A DNA stretch of 64,000 nt. Source: Siphonodentalium dalli (taxonomy: Eukaryota > Mollusca > Scaphopoda > Gadilida > Siphonodentaliidae). Below, piece after piece: positions 11,379 to 23,286 of the stretch. Position 1 is the stretch's first letter; each line of letters starts with the position of its first letter. A model generated the notes under the pieces. The model was not told the DNA's origin. It saw only the letters and a list, made by a program, of their open reading frames with translations, and made no database searches. The stretch is from assembly GCA_032622095.1 (NCBI GenBank), contig CP136068.1, positions 125,433,989 to 125,497,988 of the forward strand. Reading direction: 5' to 3'. The position numbers and the translations under genes were made by a program.

Positions 11379-11408
11379 ACCTAATCACGGATAGCAGCTA
11401 TCCTCTAC
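11379..11408. repeat. Right partner of a perfect 30-bp inverted repeat
   Basis: CCTAATCACGGATAGCAGCT and the ten bases after it are the exact complement of 7244-7273. With the inverted minisatellites outside them, these form nested inverted pairs around 7.2-11.4 kb. Confidence 0.6.
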
Positions 11409-11559
11409 CCAAGAATACGCCAGCTAAAGGCGGATTATAACAGTGGGGCTATAACGCTTAATGAATACTGGTGCCCCATAACATACTGTGTAGCAGAATA
11501 TCGCTGAATAGACGGGTATGAGATGAACCTAACTGCATTTTGACTTTGTATTGACTTTG

Positions 11560-12018
11560 AATGCCCACTTAATTTTCGAGTCACCGATTATTTTGCCATA
11601 AAATATTATTATAATACTATAATTCATCACCATTTGAAATGTCTGTATCTCAGAAAATTCTCAAAGAGATATAGAAAACAGCTGAAATCATAAAAAGATT
11701 CCCCCGTTATGGCTCTCAGAATGCAACATAATTCAAACTAAAAATATACTTTCAATAGAAGGGGAATAACTATATCTTTAAAATATAGAGTTATTCCCAC
11801 TCCATTGAAAATAATACACCTTTGCTTAACAAAACCAGATGAAACTTAGGTACAAAAACACGTCGGTAACTCAACAAAAACAACATATTCACAGTTTATT
11901 ACACCGGTAAGATGATAATACAATATTAGGGAGCTTCCTATTTCAAATTATATATACTATGGCATATATTACATATATGTGATCTGGGGGGGGGGGGTAG
12001 ACAATTAAGTGGGCCTAT
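11560..12018. mobile_element. GGCCCACTTAATT MITE
   Basis: The left end GCCCACTTAATTTTCGAG and right end CAATTAAGTGGGC form inverted repeats around about 430 bp of AT-rich non-coding DNA. Inside is a 63-bp palindrome (11751-11813) with a GGGAATAACTATA arm, and a poly-G run lies near the right end. A fragment of the family lies at 3254. Confidence 0.55.
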
Positions 12019-12249
12019 AATGTTGATGTTTCTTTCAAATACAGATTGCCAGTTCGGACAGACTGTATCTCTTACATGTAGTTTATTTCAGTCATGCAGC
12101 GATCGTGTTTTCAACTCTCCATAATAAACGACAAACTGATACTGTCTTCTTGCTATTAATAACGGACATCTGGGACAATTTGGGAATTAGAATGAGGTGT
12201 ATAAATGTACTATATGTGAATACTAGCGATGAGTATTTTTCATTCCTCG

Positions 12250-12418
12250 TGGGGGGGGGGGGGTAAATACGCCCAGAATAGAAAACCTTCGGAATAGCGA
12301 ACCTTCGGAATAGCGAACATTCGGAATAATGATCTTTCGGAATAGGGAACCTTCGGAATAATGAACCATCGGAATAGCAAATCTTCTGAATAACGAACCT
12401 TCGGAATAGAGAACCCTA
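12250..12418 (-). repeat. 16-bp minisatellite, inverted copy
   Basis: Units of AACCTTCGGAATAGCG repeat about nine times next to a G homopolymer (12249-12261). This is the reverse complement of the array at 6860-6985, including the neighbouring poly-G, so the two form the outer arms of a 5.6 kb inverted arrangement. Confidence 0.8.
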
Positions 12419-12630
12419 CCCACACAGACCGATACTAAGTAGGGTTGTCAACACAATAGGTATTCATACTGTATAACATATTTGCAAGTGTACATTATAT
12501 ATCATTGTATACAAGTTGTAGATAATGTTTGGACTCACCACCCCGCGCATTCTTCACAAGAAAACCATAGTCAGAAATGGTAACGCTCAAGATCATGTAT
12601 TATATACCCATGATTGTAATTATAGAATAC

Positions 12631-12810
12631 AAGCAGGGCGACCCGGCGTTGCCCAGGTTAAAGTGATGTGAAACCCTCTGTATATTATGGATATATGGTG
12701 GGAATAGAGGACTCTTTTGTTCGAAGAGTTACACATATTCTCATTAATTATATATCGAAATAGCATCACAAAACATGTTCTTACATACGGAATATAAGTA
12801 GTAGCTCACC
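12631..12810 (+). mobile_element. Large degenerate element, locus 1, left part
   Basis: It starts with GCAGGGCGACCCGGCGTTGC, then GTTAAAGTGATGTGAAACCC. The same 180 bases recur at 27528-27710 and, more decayed, at 39345-39480. The element resumes at 16131 after a 3.3 kb insertion. The 'CCCGGCGTTGCCC' start is common among invertebrate retroelement-derived repeats, but the class is not settled by anything visible here. Confidence 0.65.
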
Positions 12811-13852
12811 TTATCCACCCCCGTGTACGTGGTACGGCCAAAGCCGAGGATACGGCCAAAGCCGAGGAAATGGGAAAGTCATTTTCACGTATATGATATG
12901 GGGATATGTTTGTTTCTCATTGTACAACAGACATCGAGCATCGTACGTGTATGACCACACGAAGCAGAAGTATTTATCCACCAGTTGTCAATCAGTTTTC
13001 CAAGATCAGACCATTAATTGTTTTTTTTTGGCGAATTTTTTCAATGGTGTTTTTGCTTTTGCTCAATCAATTTCATAGGTTTTGACAGAATTTAAAAAAT
13101 CCATGTCGTTCTCAATATCCGCGCGATATGAAGGGACCACTGTCGGTCCAGAAAGATCTGAAAGGCACAGATGAAGATCCGACCAAACGCCGAGTTTCTG
13201 TGCAGTAAATATACGTATTACTTAAGGAGTTCTGGTGAGTTTTCGAATGTTTATGTATATCTGAGACTGATCAATTGGACTGCGAATGACATCGAAAATA
13301 TGAATCCATAAGATATTCGAAATATTATGTGCATATATATTATGAATATGTTTCAATTGAAATTAATTGAACATCCATCTCAGCATTCAGATTTGCGATC
13401 TCAAGAACGTGAATGAATGATAACGCGATGCCTTGATCACACGCACGTGAATGCTGCCGTTCGCATGCATGCAGCTAATCAGATATTCGTTTAGTATTAA
13501 CATGCTTGGAGTTTGTATATATACCACACATGCCGTACAGTTTTCTCTGTTGAATGGTTTGACAGAGGTTAATACCCCCCACAACAAAACAAATACTCTC
13601 CCTGAAGACAAATAAATTTATGATGCATGACACGTTATGCTCATCATCGGGTATCGTGAATGTTTGCACGAGTTGAGCTATAATCACAACAATTATCTCT
13701 GTCTGTGAACAAAGCAAAAACAGCCAGTCCGCATATAATCACCGGGCACTGAAGGCTTAATTAAAGTATAATTAATCCCTTGGTCGGTCAATTCATCCGG
13801 TCCCTTATGTGTTGCGCGGATATTTTGTGGCATCTCGAATTTAGTATTATGA

Positions 13853-14170
13853 AACACCATATCTGAATCAGACGAGCCATTGGAAATTGTGCCTATAGAG
13901 GAAGCGTTAGGGAAAGCCAGATGCGACTTGTGCGGAAAATATTTTTCTACAAATTACAACCTAAAGCGGCATCTTAAAATACATGTTGGTGACGAATCCC
14001 CGAAATGTTCGGCGTGCACTCAGTTTTGTTCAACAGAAGAAGAATTAACGAACCACAATCGCTCCAAGCATGCATGTCACACCCTCTGTTCTGAGTAAGG
14101 ACACACATTTAGGAGAAAGCGTGATTTGAATACACATGTCAGACGGAAACATTGTTCTAAAAAAGACCCC
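13853..14170 (+). pseudogene. C2H2 zinc-finger fragment inside the long-TIR element
   Basis: The frame is open from 13853. It first encodes an acidic stretch (SESDEPLEIVPIEE), then a canonical C2H2 finger (CDLCGKYFSTNYNLKRHLKIH) whose helix contains N-x-x-N-L-K-R. A second finger follows (CSACTQFC ... NHNRSKH). A TAA at 14096 stops the frame, but the same frame continues with FRRKRDLNTHVRRKH, the helix and histidines of a third finger whose cysteine part is damaged. No initiator ATG is present. The fragment is DNA-binding in type. Its position between the inverted arms suggests exon capture by the element, or a decayed zinc-finger protein native to it. Confidence 0.65.
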
Positions 14171-14179
14171 TTATTGCAT

Positions 14180-15385
14180 CATCATTGCTTCGGGTAGTAC
14201 TGCCCTGACAATACCAAGTACCATAAGTACCAATATATTTCAACATGTGCATAGCATTGAAATTGAAACCAACAACTCGTGATACAGTCGAAATAAACAA
14301 GGCCACGTGTTGCAAAGGTTGATTACTTGAACAGTGCGTGCATACAGATCCACTGGCCAATCAACCTCGACGAATTTATGACGTTATTTGATTAAACAAT
14401 AATTAGATTGTTTTGAGTGACAACGTGTCACAGCGACTGCATGACTTGGTTGTCGGAAATAATATCAAACTTTTGCGGTCCTTTTAATTGTACTGTCTAC
14501 TTTGGCGACTCTCTTATGAAATAACGCGTGGCATTATGAGAAATAAATATTCCTATTAAGCCTATGCAGTTACCATATAACACGCTGGGCGTTGCAGAAT
14601 TTGTTTTCAAACATTTCGGTAAAATCTGCAGACCATTAATCGAAACAAGAATCAATTCTGACCTCGTTAAACTAAGAATGATTACGTTAACATATTGAAT
14701 CTACCAAAACAACAACACATGTATATACGATGAACCCATGTAATAGTTCCCAAAATGGTGGAGATTTATGCACAATTTCATTTAGATTGTTGTGTGCAAA
14801 TCTTAGCGATATTACGTTTTTTCAAAATAAGTGAAAAAGTATAATTCTAGAACTTAACAAGCCGAAAACTAAATCTGCAAACAATACGAATTGAAAGTCA
14901 TCGTGACGCTGAACATCCATAACAATTTTGGTTAAAACCATAAACCAAACTCAGGACGGAGACCCTGATAAGATAAGATTCATTTCGGTTAAACATACAT
15001 ATCAATTACAGTACATGCAACCTATACGATAACATAATGAAGTCTTGTGTAAATATTATGCCCACTAAATATGTTGTCCTATAACAATCATGGCAGTATA
15101 CACATGTTCCACAGTGAAGTGTTTATTATAAATATAAATAACTTTGTTGTGTGTGTACATATATGTTCGGATGCTTAGTGTGTTAACATAGATAGACTCG
15201 TTACAATTTTATCTGATGACTCTTAAAAATGCCAGAATTGCATAATTTGGAGCAATATACGATATATGTATATTCGATAAGATGGTTCGGTTTCATTGTC
15301 GCGTAACGGTCTACTCGAGTGGGAACGAGTCATACAGTCTGTACAATAAACATGATTATAACAAATCGTTGATACGCCGTGTCGT
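14180..15385. other. Centre of the long-TIR element, no gene recognised
   Basis: AT-rich sequence between the zinc-finger relic and the right arm, with no supported exon. It should be part of the mobile unit because it lies between the two inverted arms. Confidence 0.45.
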
Positions 15386-16130
15386 GCGGCATGTGTGGTC
15401 TATATACAAACTCCAAGCATGTTAATACTAAACGAATATCCGATTAGCTGCATGCATGCGAACGGCAGCATTCGTGAACGTGCGTGTGATCAAGGCATCG
15501 CGTTATCATTCATTCACGTTCTTGAGATCGCAAATCTGAATGCTGAGATGGATGTTCAATTAATTTCAATTGAAACATATTCATAATATATATGCACGCG
15601 AATATATTTCGAATATCTTATGGATTCATATTTCCGATGTCATTCGCAGTCCAATTGATCAGTCTCAGATAAACATGCACACTCGAAAACTCATCAGAAC
15701 TCCTGTGCCTTTCGGATCTTTCTGGACCGACAGTGGTCCCTTCATATCGCGCGGATATTGAGAACGACACGGATTTTTAAAATTCTGTCAAATCCTATGC
15801 TTCATTGACAGATTCAACTATATACCGGCATTTGTTTTGGAAGCGTGGAAGTCCAGGAACTATACTAGTGAATGGATGTTCTCGAAAAATTGAGTGAGCA
15901 AAAGCAAAAACACCATTTAATAAATAATGGTCTGATCTGGGAAAACTGATTGACAACTGGTGGATAAATACTTCTGCTTCGTGTGGTCATACACATACGA
16001 TGCTCGATGTCTGTTTTACAATTAGAAACAAACATATCCCCATATAATATACGTGAAAATGACTTTCCCATTTCCTCGGCTTTGGCCATATCCTCGGCTT
16101 TGGCCGTACCACGTACACGGGGGTGTTGTC

Positions 16131-18425
16131 GGATCGGATCGATTGTCACTTTTTTTATCGCGATTAATCCGTTCCACCAATAAAGAACTATTTATTTATT
16201 TACAACTGCGTATACTTCAGATGTTATAATATGAACATCATAAACACATTAGTTCGCAAAAATAGAAAACCACAATTGGGTTTTACATAGAGATGCATCA
16301 ATCAATCTAGTGGGTTTGACTAAGATTTTGAGGACACCTGGTTATCATATATCCATGAAGATACAGATGTTTTAAAGAAATGTCCAGGTGCTCCTCTGTG
16401 CTATATACTGGATAATTATTCTCAGTTTTAATTAATGTTGCTATGAACCTATGTCAGCTACATGCGCCAGACACAGAGCGACATTTTGAATTGTTTATTT
16501 GAGGCGCTGAGTATGTTCTAAAACATGAAAGATTTCCTCTGTATATTGGGCAGATATAACCTTGTCAGATGTCAGTATTGGAGGATCCTGAAAAGCCATG
16601 TTCCACTGACTCCGTTTTTCTTTTATCTCAGAAGAAATTATATTTGACGGCACACTGTAACCACTATTGTTGAACAGGCCTTCTATACATTTCCATATCC
16701 CTTTTTTGTGGAAACTATATTGAATGTGCAGACTAAATTGTGTTATAATATTAACATGAGCTATTATAATATTTTAACATGCACCATTATCTTCCTCGTA
16801 AAAAGTTACCACTTTTAGAACGCCTTGGTGCCATCTCGATTGTAGCCCGTGAAGTTATATATAGAACACATACAGAGTTTACAGACAGACATATATTTGC
16901 AAATATATCTAGGCACGATTTGTTTCCACGTATCAGTTGAGAAGAAGTGTATGAATTTGATGTGAATTGGCACTAAACATATTTCTATCAGTTTTTGTGA
17001 CGCACCCGTCCCTATTTCGGACTCAAGCGGCGCCACATTTGACATCATTAAACCACTAACTTAGACTGATTATGGAGATGAATATATATAAAATTGTTGA
17101 AAATTGGCGAGTATACAAATTCGTATTAAATGTAGGGCCCCCATATCTCACCCAAACGGCACAAATTTGGCGTATTTAAACCACACGATTAGATTCCTCG
17201 AATCACGGAGAAGAATATGTATCAGTCTGGCGGAAATCGGCGCTGAACATATTGTTTATCAATTTTTGTGTCTCTCACCCTCTGTGGACCCCTGTCTCGA
17301 ATGACACCACCTTTGACATCTTTAAACCATACAGTTAGACACCTGATATCATGGGGTTTAATATTTATAAGTTTGGTGCTAATCGGCGATTTATTTTTAT
17401 CAAATTAGTTCCCACCCCACACCATCTCTCACACAAACAGCACCAATATAGCGTCTTTAAATCACATTATTTGATTCCTCGTATCATGGATAAGAATGTG
17501 TATCAATTTGGTGGAAATTGGCACTAAATTTATTGTGTATCAATTCTGGTGCCCCTCTCCTTTTCAGTGTACCCCTGACTCGAATTACGCCACTTTTAAC
17601 AGCTTTAAACCACACCATTAGAGTCCTCATACCATGTGAATGATTTTGTATAAAGTTTGGAAGCAACCGGTGACTAAACCAATTCTTATCAAATTTAGTG
17701 CCTACTATCCCAATCTCACATCCAAACGACAGCAATTTGGAGTCTTTAAATCGCACAATTAGATACCTTGTATCATGGAGAATAATGTGTATCAATTTGG
17801 TGGAAATCGGCGCTAAAATTATTTTTATAAATTTTGGTGCCCCTCTCTTCTTCTGTGCATCCCTCACGCCAAAGGCGCCACGTTTGACATATTTAAACAA
17901 CACCATATGATTATATAAACAGTTTCGTGGCAATCGGCGCAAACATTTATTCTACCCCTCAGCACCCTGTTCTGCCCCTGACAACGGCGTCACTTTAGAA
18001 AATTATAACCCGCACCATTACCTTTCTCGTAAAAAGTTACATCTAGTAGACCGTTTGGTGGCATCTAGATGGTTCCTCGGCGCTAAACTTAGTTTATCAA
18101 TTTGTGTGCCCCTCTCCCCTTCCGTGCATCCCTGACTCAAACGGCGCCACTATTGACATATTTGAACCACACCATCAGATTCCTTATATCACGGGGATGA
18201 TTATATATAAGTTTCGTAGCAATCGGCGACAATTTTTTTTCTCTGCACCTCCCCTTTTTCTGCCCCTGACAACAATGGCGTCATTTTACAAAATCCTAAC
18301 CAGCACCATTGTCTTTCTCGTAAAGAGTTACCCGTAGTAGACCCCTTTGGTGCCATCTAGATGGTCCCCTGTGAATTTCTATAGAACACAGACAGACAGA
18401 CAGACATTCGCAAATATAGATATAG
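16131..18425 (+). mobile_element. Large degenerate element, locus 1, right part
   Basis: It continues the element begun at 12631. A segment (16160-16790) is about 90% alike to 28870-29520. Then comes a block of degenerate repeats of roughly 140-150 bp (16800-18300), each with phrases like 'tttaaaccacaccattaga' and 'ggcaatcggcgctaaa'. A tail follows, TGGTGCCATCTAGATGGTCC leading to CAGACAGACAGACATTCGC. The sequence CTCGTAAAAAGTTACC and what follows appears on both sides of the repeat block, near 16798 and 18317. The long apparent ORFs (for example on the minus strand at 17484-17942) only reflect the repeats. Confidence 0.65.
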
Positions 18426-18429
18426 ATAA

Positions 18430-19600
18430 AATATATTGGTTTCACGAATGACCAACTCATAGAATTAATCGTCTTGCACTTCTTGGCATCCGAATAACAA
18501 TTGAAATTGAAATCCCCAGATACATCTTTTACCGGACTCGTCCTCCGGGTCGCAGATCGACTTTTAATCCATCCAAAAATTCCCATTCTATAAATAAAAC
18601 GCCCATGCGCCCACTGTATACCAAGAAACAGCGAAACATTATACACGCGGAGCGCGAAATAATGCCATTAAGCTTATTTTGTAACTTTAATAAATGAGAT
18701 ACATCAATGTGCATTGTTTTACAATTTGCATTTGTACTATTATTCGAGCTTGACATGGATACACCACGTACCCAATGTCTCATGTTTAGAGCCTCGTCTC
18801 GGTCTTTTGTGAATTAATTGTGAATACAACGAAATAAATACATATTGTCCATGCACACTATTTACTTTGGATTTACAACAACATTTTAAGTCTGGGAAAG
18901 ATCTTTCGGACAGATTGCTCTTCAACCCGGATTTGAAATATTCAAATGGTAGATGGATCTTATCTTACCGGGGACGATTCCACAAGAAAGGACTTAGAAC
19001 AGAAAAGGCACGAACTCTACATGTAACCAAACTGCCCGTTTCACCCCTAATATAGCTTACTCTGGATGATCTGAGACCAGATTTGCCAGGAGCATAACGT
19101 AATAGTAAAACAAATTGTTAAAGAATGTGAGAAAAAATTAGAAGAGTGGCAAACAGTTTTATATTTTATAACTTGATCCATAGCCGACTACTGTAATATG
19201 CTGCCAGTAATCATACCAGATAGCAGATCAACCAGAAAGTAAAAGTCAAATGTCTTATCAGGGATAAAACGAGGTTTTGACCTAGCCAGAGGTGCAACTT
19301 TTTGACACAAGTTGAAGCTGTGGGGAGAAAGTGTTTGCGCATGAAAATCCGACGTTGCCAAAACAAAAAATAAAAAACAAAAACAACTGACTTACGTCTT
19401 TTGACTATAAAGGGACGATATTAGACGTATTAAAATAAATTAAGTAATGAACATTGCATTTGGAAGTTTCAAGTTTGATAAATCCTGAATTATGTAGAGT
19501 ACTTACTAGAAAGACGGCACCGCGACTTGTTCTAAGGCTGAATCTGACTTGGCGCGCTTTTGCAGAGCATTCAGATCCGTCGCTGCTTCACCAGACTTAT
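18430..19600. other. No gene recognised
   Basis: The plus-strand frame at 18867-19055 has fairly coding-like composition (DLQQHFKSGKDLSDRLLF), but I recognise no domain and see no matching splice partners. Confidence 0.3.
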
Positions 19601-19607
19601 CTTCACT

Positions 19608-19910
19608 TAACGCTCTATTAATTCCAAGCCTGAAAAGAATATGTCGTGACCATGACACCACAAACTACGCCCTGCATATGACGTCTCCGCACGGAATACA
19701 CATATAGTGATGATGGGGCTAAAGAGAGTTAAATATGTTTTATACCATGGTTACGCACTCTACTAGAGCATTAACGGTTATTGTGAAAACAAGTTGTTAA
19801 ACGCCATTGTATGTATAAAGGCAGGTTATTAAACGTTTGTCATACGTTTTGCAAAGTAATATACATACATATAGTATGGACTAAATGGTCGCGACCTCTT
19901 GTGACCTGCA
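19608..19910 (+). repeat. Local duplication, unit 1
   Basis: About 300 bp beginning TATTAATTCCAAGCCTGAAA and ending near GTGACCTGCACA are repeated at 20905-21210, with roughly 85-90% similarity by eye. A partial third copy lies at 20808-20905, directly before unit 2. It has no coding potential. Confidence 0.65.
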
Positions 19911-20807
19911 CATTTTTATCGTAAATCTCGCTTTTAAATTCACAAGAACTGGGATATAAGTTCAAAATAATGGACATTCAGCTGGAAGTTATTTCGGCAA
20001 TTATGGAAGGACAATTAAGATACACTAACAATTCTGCCGACTGGGACACGGCAACAGTCTATGGTGCATCTTGCCACCACTGATTTTCAACAAAGTGAGT
20101 GTTTAAAATTACATATACGTTTGGTAGAAGTTATTTTTTGTGAAATCAATATTCACATTCAAGTTCAAGGCAAACATGCAGTTTTCGTCGAAAGTAGGCA
20201 GAAAACACGTACTGGAAAGTGTTTATTTACACTATTTTATGTTGAGTATGAAATAATAGGTTTTGGAACATGTTGCGTCAATCGCCACATTTCAATTTTT
20301 TCATTTTTAATCATATACCAAGGTACACATTTAAATGACACTGCCATAAACAGGTTCATATTAGTATGATATATATGTAATATTAATGCCAATGCATTCA
20401 TTGAAGGCACATCCACCCAAAACAGGATGGATGTGCCCATTACTATAATTTATAAGAATATCTATTTATTTGATACACTCGCTTCATTTACACAGGAATA
20501 CTGTGGACAGTATAGCGACATGCCTATACATAAATGTTGACTTGAGACGATGGGGCACTTGAGCTACAGATGTAACTTTGAATTTGAAAAAAAAGTCGTA
20601 TGGACAAATACTGCATGGTATGTTTTAATCATCATGTAACTTGAGGTCGAAGTTGTGTGTGTATTCGAATAATAATGTTTAGAATAAAGCGTGGTTTCAA
20701 ATAAACTGACAGAGACACCGTTGTTAATAGACCCCATCGCATCAAGTGCATGTCCACATCAAGTAAATCCTGAGTACCCAGTGAGGATCAAGCGAACATC
20801 TGTCAAA

Positions 20808-21210
20808 ATCGTACTCCAAACCACGCCCTGTGTATGATATATCCGCACACATAGTGAGGACGGAACTAAAGAAAGTTAAATATGTTTATACCATGATCAC
20901 GTACTTTCTATTAATTTCAAGCCTGAAAAAAGTATGTCGTGACCATGACACCACAAACCACGCCCTGCTATTGACCTCTCCGCACGGAGTACACACATAG
21001 TGATGATGGGGCGAAAGAAAGTTAAATATGTTTTATACCATGATTACGCACTCTACTAGAGAATTAACGGTTATTGTGAACAAAAGTTCTTACGCCATTG
21101 TAGGTATAAAGGCACGTTACACGTTTCCCATACGTTTTGAACGGCAAAGTGATATACATACGTACAGTATTGACTACAATGATCGTGACCTCCTGTGACC
21201 TCCACACAGT
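20808..21210 (+). repeat. Local duplication, partial unit and unit 2
   Basis: A 100-bp partial copy (CCAAACCACGCCCTG onward) runs straight into a full copy of the 300-bp unit. The arrangement partial-full suggests slippage or unequal exchange after the first duplication. Confidence 0.6.
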
Positions 21211-23040
21211 GAGGTTGTTCTATCTATTTATAGCGATTACATGGTGACGGAAAATATAGTTCCAAGTTGACGTTAGTTTAATTTCATACATCTGTCATAT
21301 TATGTGACATTTGTGATATTATGTGACCAAACAAATGTTATCATACATTTAAGTAGCTTTTTACATACTTTCACAATTCCCACCGTTTGAATATACCTTC
21401 GCCAATAACAGTAATCATGTACTGAGTTGCCCCGGGGTCCACGGACAGTTGCCCTGTTGACAAATTTCTTCGATTTTTTAAGTTCTAACTTTCTAATATT
21501 ATTCTTATCGGTAGGATCAACTGTTCACCGCTCATGGGATTGGCGATTTAACACACTCGCTAAAACTCGTGCGGTAAGTCACCAATCCCACTCGGGTGTA
21601 AATTTGGTATTCAGAAACACTGTATATGTGAATTCTATATGTATCTCTTACCTGCGCATTTTGTATATGGGTGGGTACACAATGTAAACTTTGAGTCAGA
21701 TATAACAGGAAACATGAGCTTTGGCATATCTTTGGCATCATGTCATAACAGATGCCTATTTTAAAAACATTATAGCATTGTTATTAGAACTCTAGCTTTT
21801 AACGAACTTTTAAGTGATATATGCGCCACACAAGATGTTTCTTATGTGTTTTTGATAATGATAGTTTAACCGTGCATTAAAGAGGCGATCCATATAATTG
21901 TTTTTGTTACTTAGCTTATAAAACGGACGCCATGCTTTTAATGGGAGACGCACGTTTTGCACAAATCCTGCAAAAATGGCAAGAAATTTTCAACAAAGAA
22001 TTTCTCTGGATCTATTTGGCAAAAATTCTTGAATTTCATATATTATCATATTCATTGTATGTAGAATCTGAACAATTATTAAGAGAAGAAAAACAATGGA
22101 TTTTAATATGTTTGAGAGGTTGAAAATTTAATTTTAATTTTTGACCCGTTCGACAGCAAGAACAGCAGGAATAATTAATAATTTCACACAAAATTCCAAT
22201 CACCAAATAGCTTATTATCTTGGCGCTCTATGAGAGGAGGTTTCCTTTGTATCATAATGTTGAGTTAGATTTTTAATTATATAATATAGCATCATAACCC
22301 CATATATTATTTCACTGTTTTCATGTACCAAGAACGTCTGTAAAATATATTTTTTTCAAGAGTGCAGTTCATATATTCATGACATCATATCATATGGGAC
22401 CGGATTAATGGTCCACGAGCGACACTTGTTTCTCAATGAATAAATCCAATGAGCGTGCAAGCGTTCGCGATAATTTATGACGTGTCAATGGCCATTATAT
22501 CGGCCTGTCTTTTGGTCCGATTGGTAAGAGTGTAGTTTGACTGCATGCCCATATCACCGAATCGAGTTGTCAATTAGCTGGCAACTGAACGCCCTCCATT
22601 AGGCCGGTTTGGCTGGACCGCCAATGTAGGTTTAAACCAGGTTTAAACTCGGAGGTTTAAACCGGAGATTACGAATCCGGACTTGGGGTTTGGTAAGATA
22701 TGTGTGGTCTATCCGTACACCGTCAAACGATTGACTTTACATATTTGCCACGATGCGTCGCCTCTCTGCACTCAATGTCGCTACGTCTTTGCATTTGCTT
22801 GTTGTAAGAAAACTTGATGTCAAAGCCCATATTTGTAACGCTTACATGCGGAGTGGATAATTGGTAAATCGGTGAGTGTGGCTCAAATACAATGTCTAGG
22901 CCTATTGTAATCAATGCAGACAATTTTACAGCGCAGGCGACGACTTAAAGATCTTTACAGTAAATAAAGGTCGGTCATTGGACTTCAAAAGATAGCTCGA
23001 TGGTTGATTGGCGTGTTATAAATTGGTACATTGACCTGAT
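21211..23040. other. No supported gene
   Basis: Long AT-rich stretch. A possible 69-bp mini-exon lies at about 21514-21582, between an ATCGGTAG acceptor and a GCG/GTAAGT donor, but it has no recognisable product and is not annotated as a gene. Confidence 0.3.
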
Positions 23041-23049
23041 TATACTTAC

Positions 23050-23255
23050 GATTGTTTGGTGTATTCTTCAGGGTCTTCACCGTCTTTACTATCGACATCA
23101 ATCCCTTTGATAGTATTCCATAATTGTTCTCCATCGTGCCGCTCGATGGCGGACTTGGGATCTGTACAAACCGCCGTAAATCGATCTTTCGCCGCAATGC
23201 TTCCGCTGGTCCGTGCAGCCACTAAAAGCACAACGACCGAGAATGCGATGAACTT
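23050..23255 (-). CDS. Exon encoding a signal peptide and acidic propeptide-like segment
   Basis: On the minus strand, a strong acceptor (TCTCATCTCTTTATAG) precedes the exon and a consensus donor GTAAGT at 23049-23044 follows it. The 206 bp give 68 codons plus two bases (TC) of a split codon. The peptide begins KFIAFSVVVLLVAARTSGS, a typical secretory signal missing only its Met, which would end the previous exon. It then becomes acidic (GIDVDSKDGEDPEEYTKQ), with one Cys at residue 30. Signal peptide plus acidic spacer is the usual front half of a small secreted peptide precursor. The next exon must start with one base completing TCx. The cysteine-rich exon at 2371-2200 meets this requirement (Ser), is on the same strand and is downstream, but 20.7 kb away. 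I do not recognise the protein family. Confidence 0.5.
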
Positions 23256-23286
23256 CTATAAAGAGATGAGAGAATACGAGAGTATT

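Larger units (their letters stand above)
12816..16125. mobile_element. 3.3 kb element with about 725-bp terminal inverted repeats
   Basis: The ends are CACCCCCGTGTACGTGG and its exact complement at 16109-16125. The arms (12816-13538 and 15386-16125) stay alignable over their whole length with small indels. Flanking bases are TTATC (12811-12815) and TTGTC (16126-16130). The intact counterpart of the host repeat at 27.7 kb has a single TTGTC here, so this is a 5-bp target duplication with one later substitution. The 1.85 kb centre carries a C2H2 zinc-finger fragment but no recognisable transposase. CAC ends plus a 5-bp duplication recall Transib/RAG-like elements, but the heptamer does not match that family, so the class is open. 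Confidence 0.75.

Noticed and set aside
17484-17942. 152-codon minus-strand ORF, and similar frames at 30205-31584
   Set aside because: They read the degenerate 140-150-bp repeats of the large element. The plus strand gives equally long frames over the same units.
21514-21582. Possible 69-bp exon between ATCGGTAG and GTAAGT
   Set aside because: In-frame but without a recognisable product or partner exons. Splice-like motifs of this quality are expected by chance in 64 kb.
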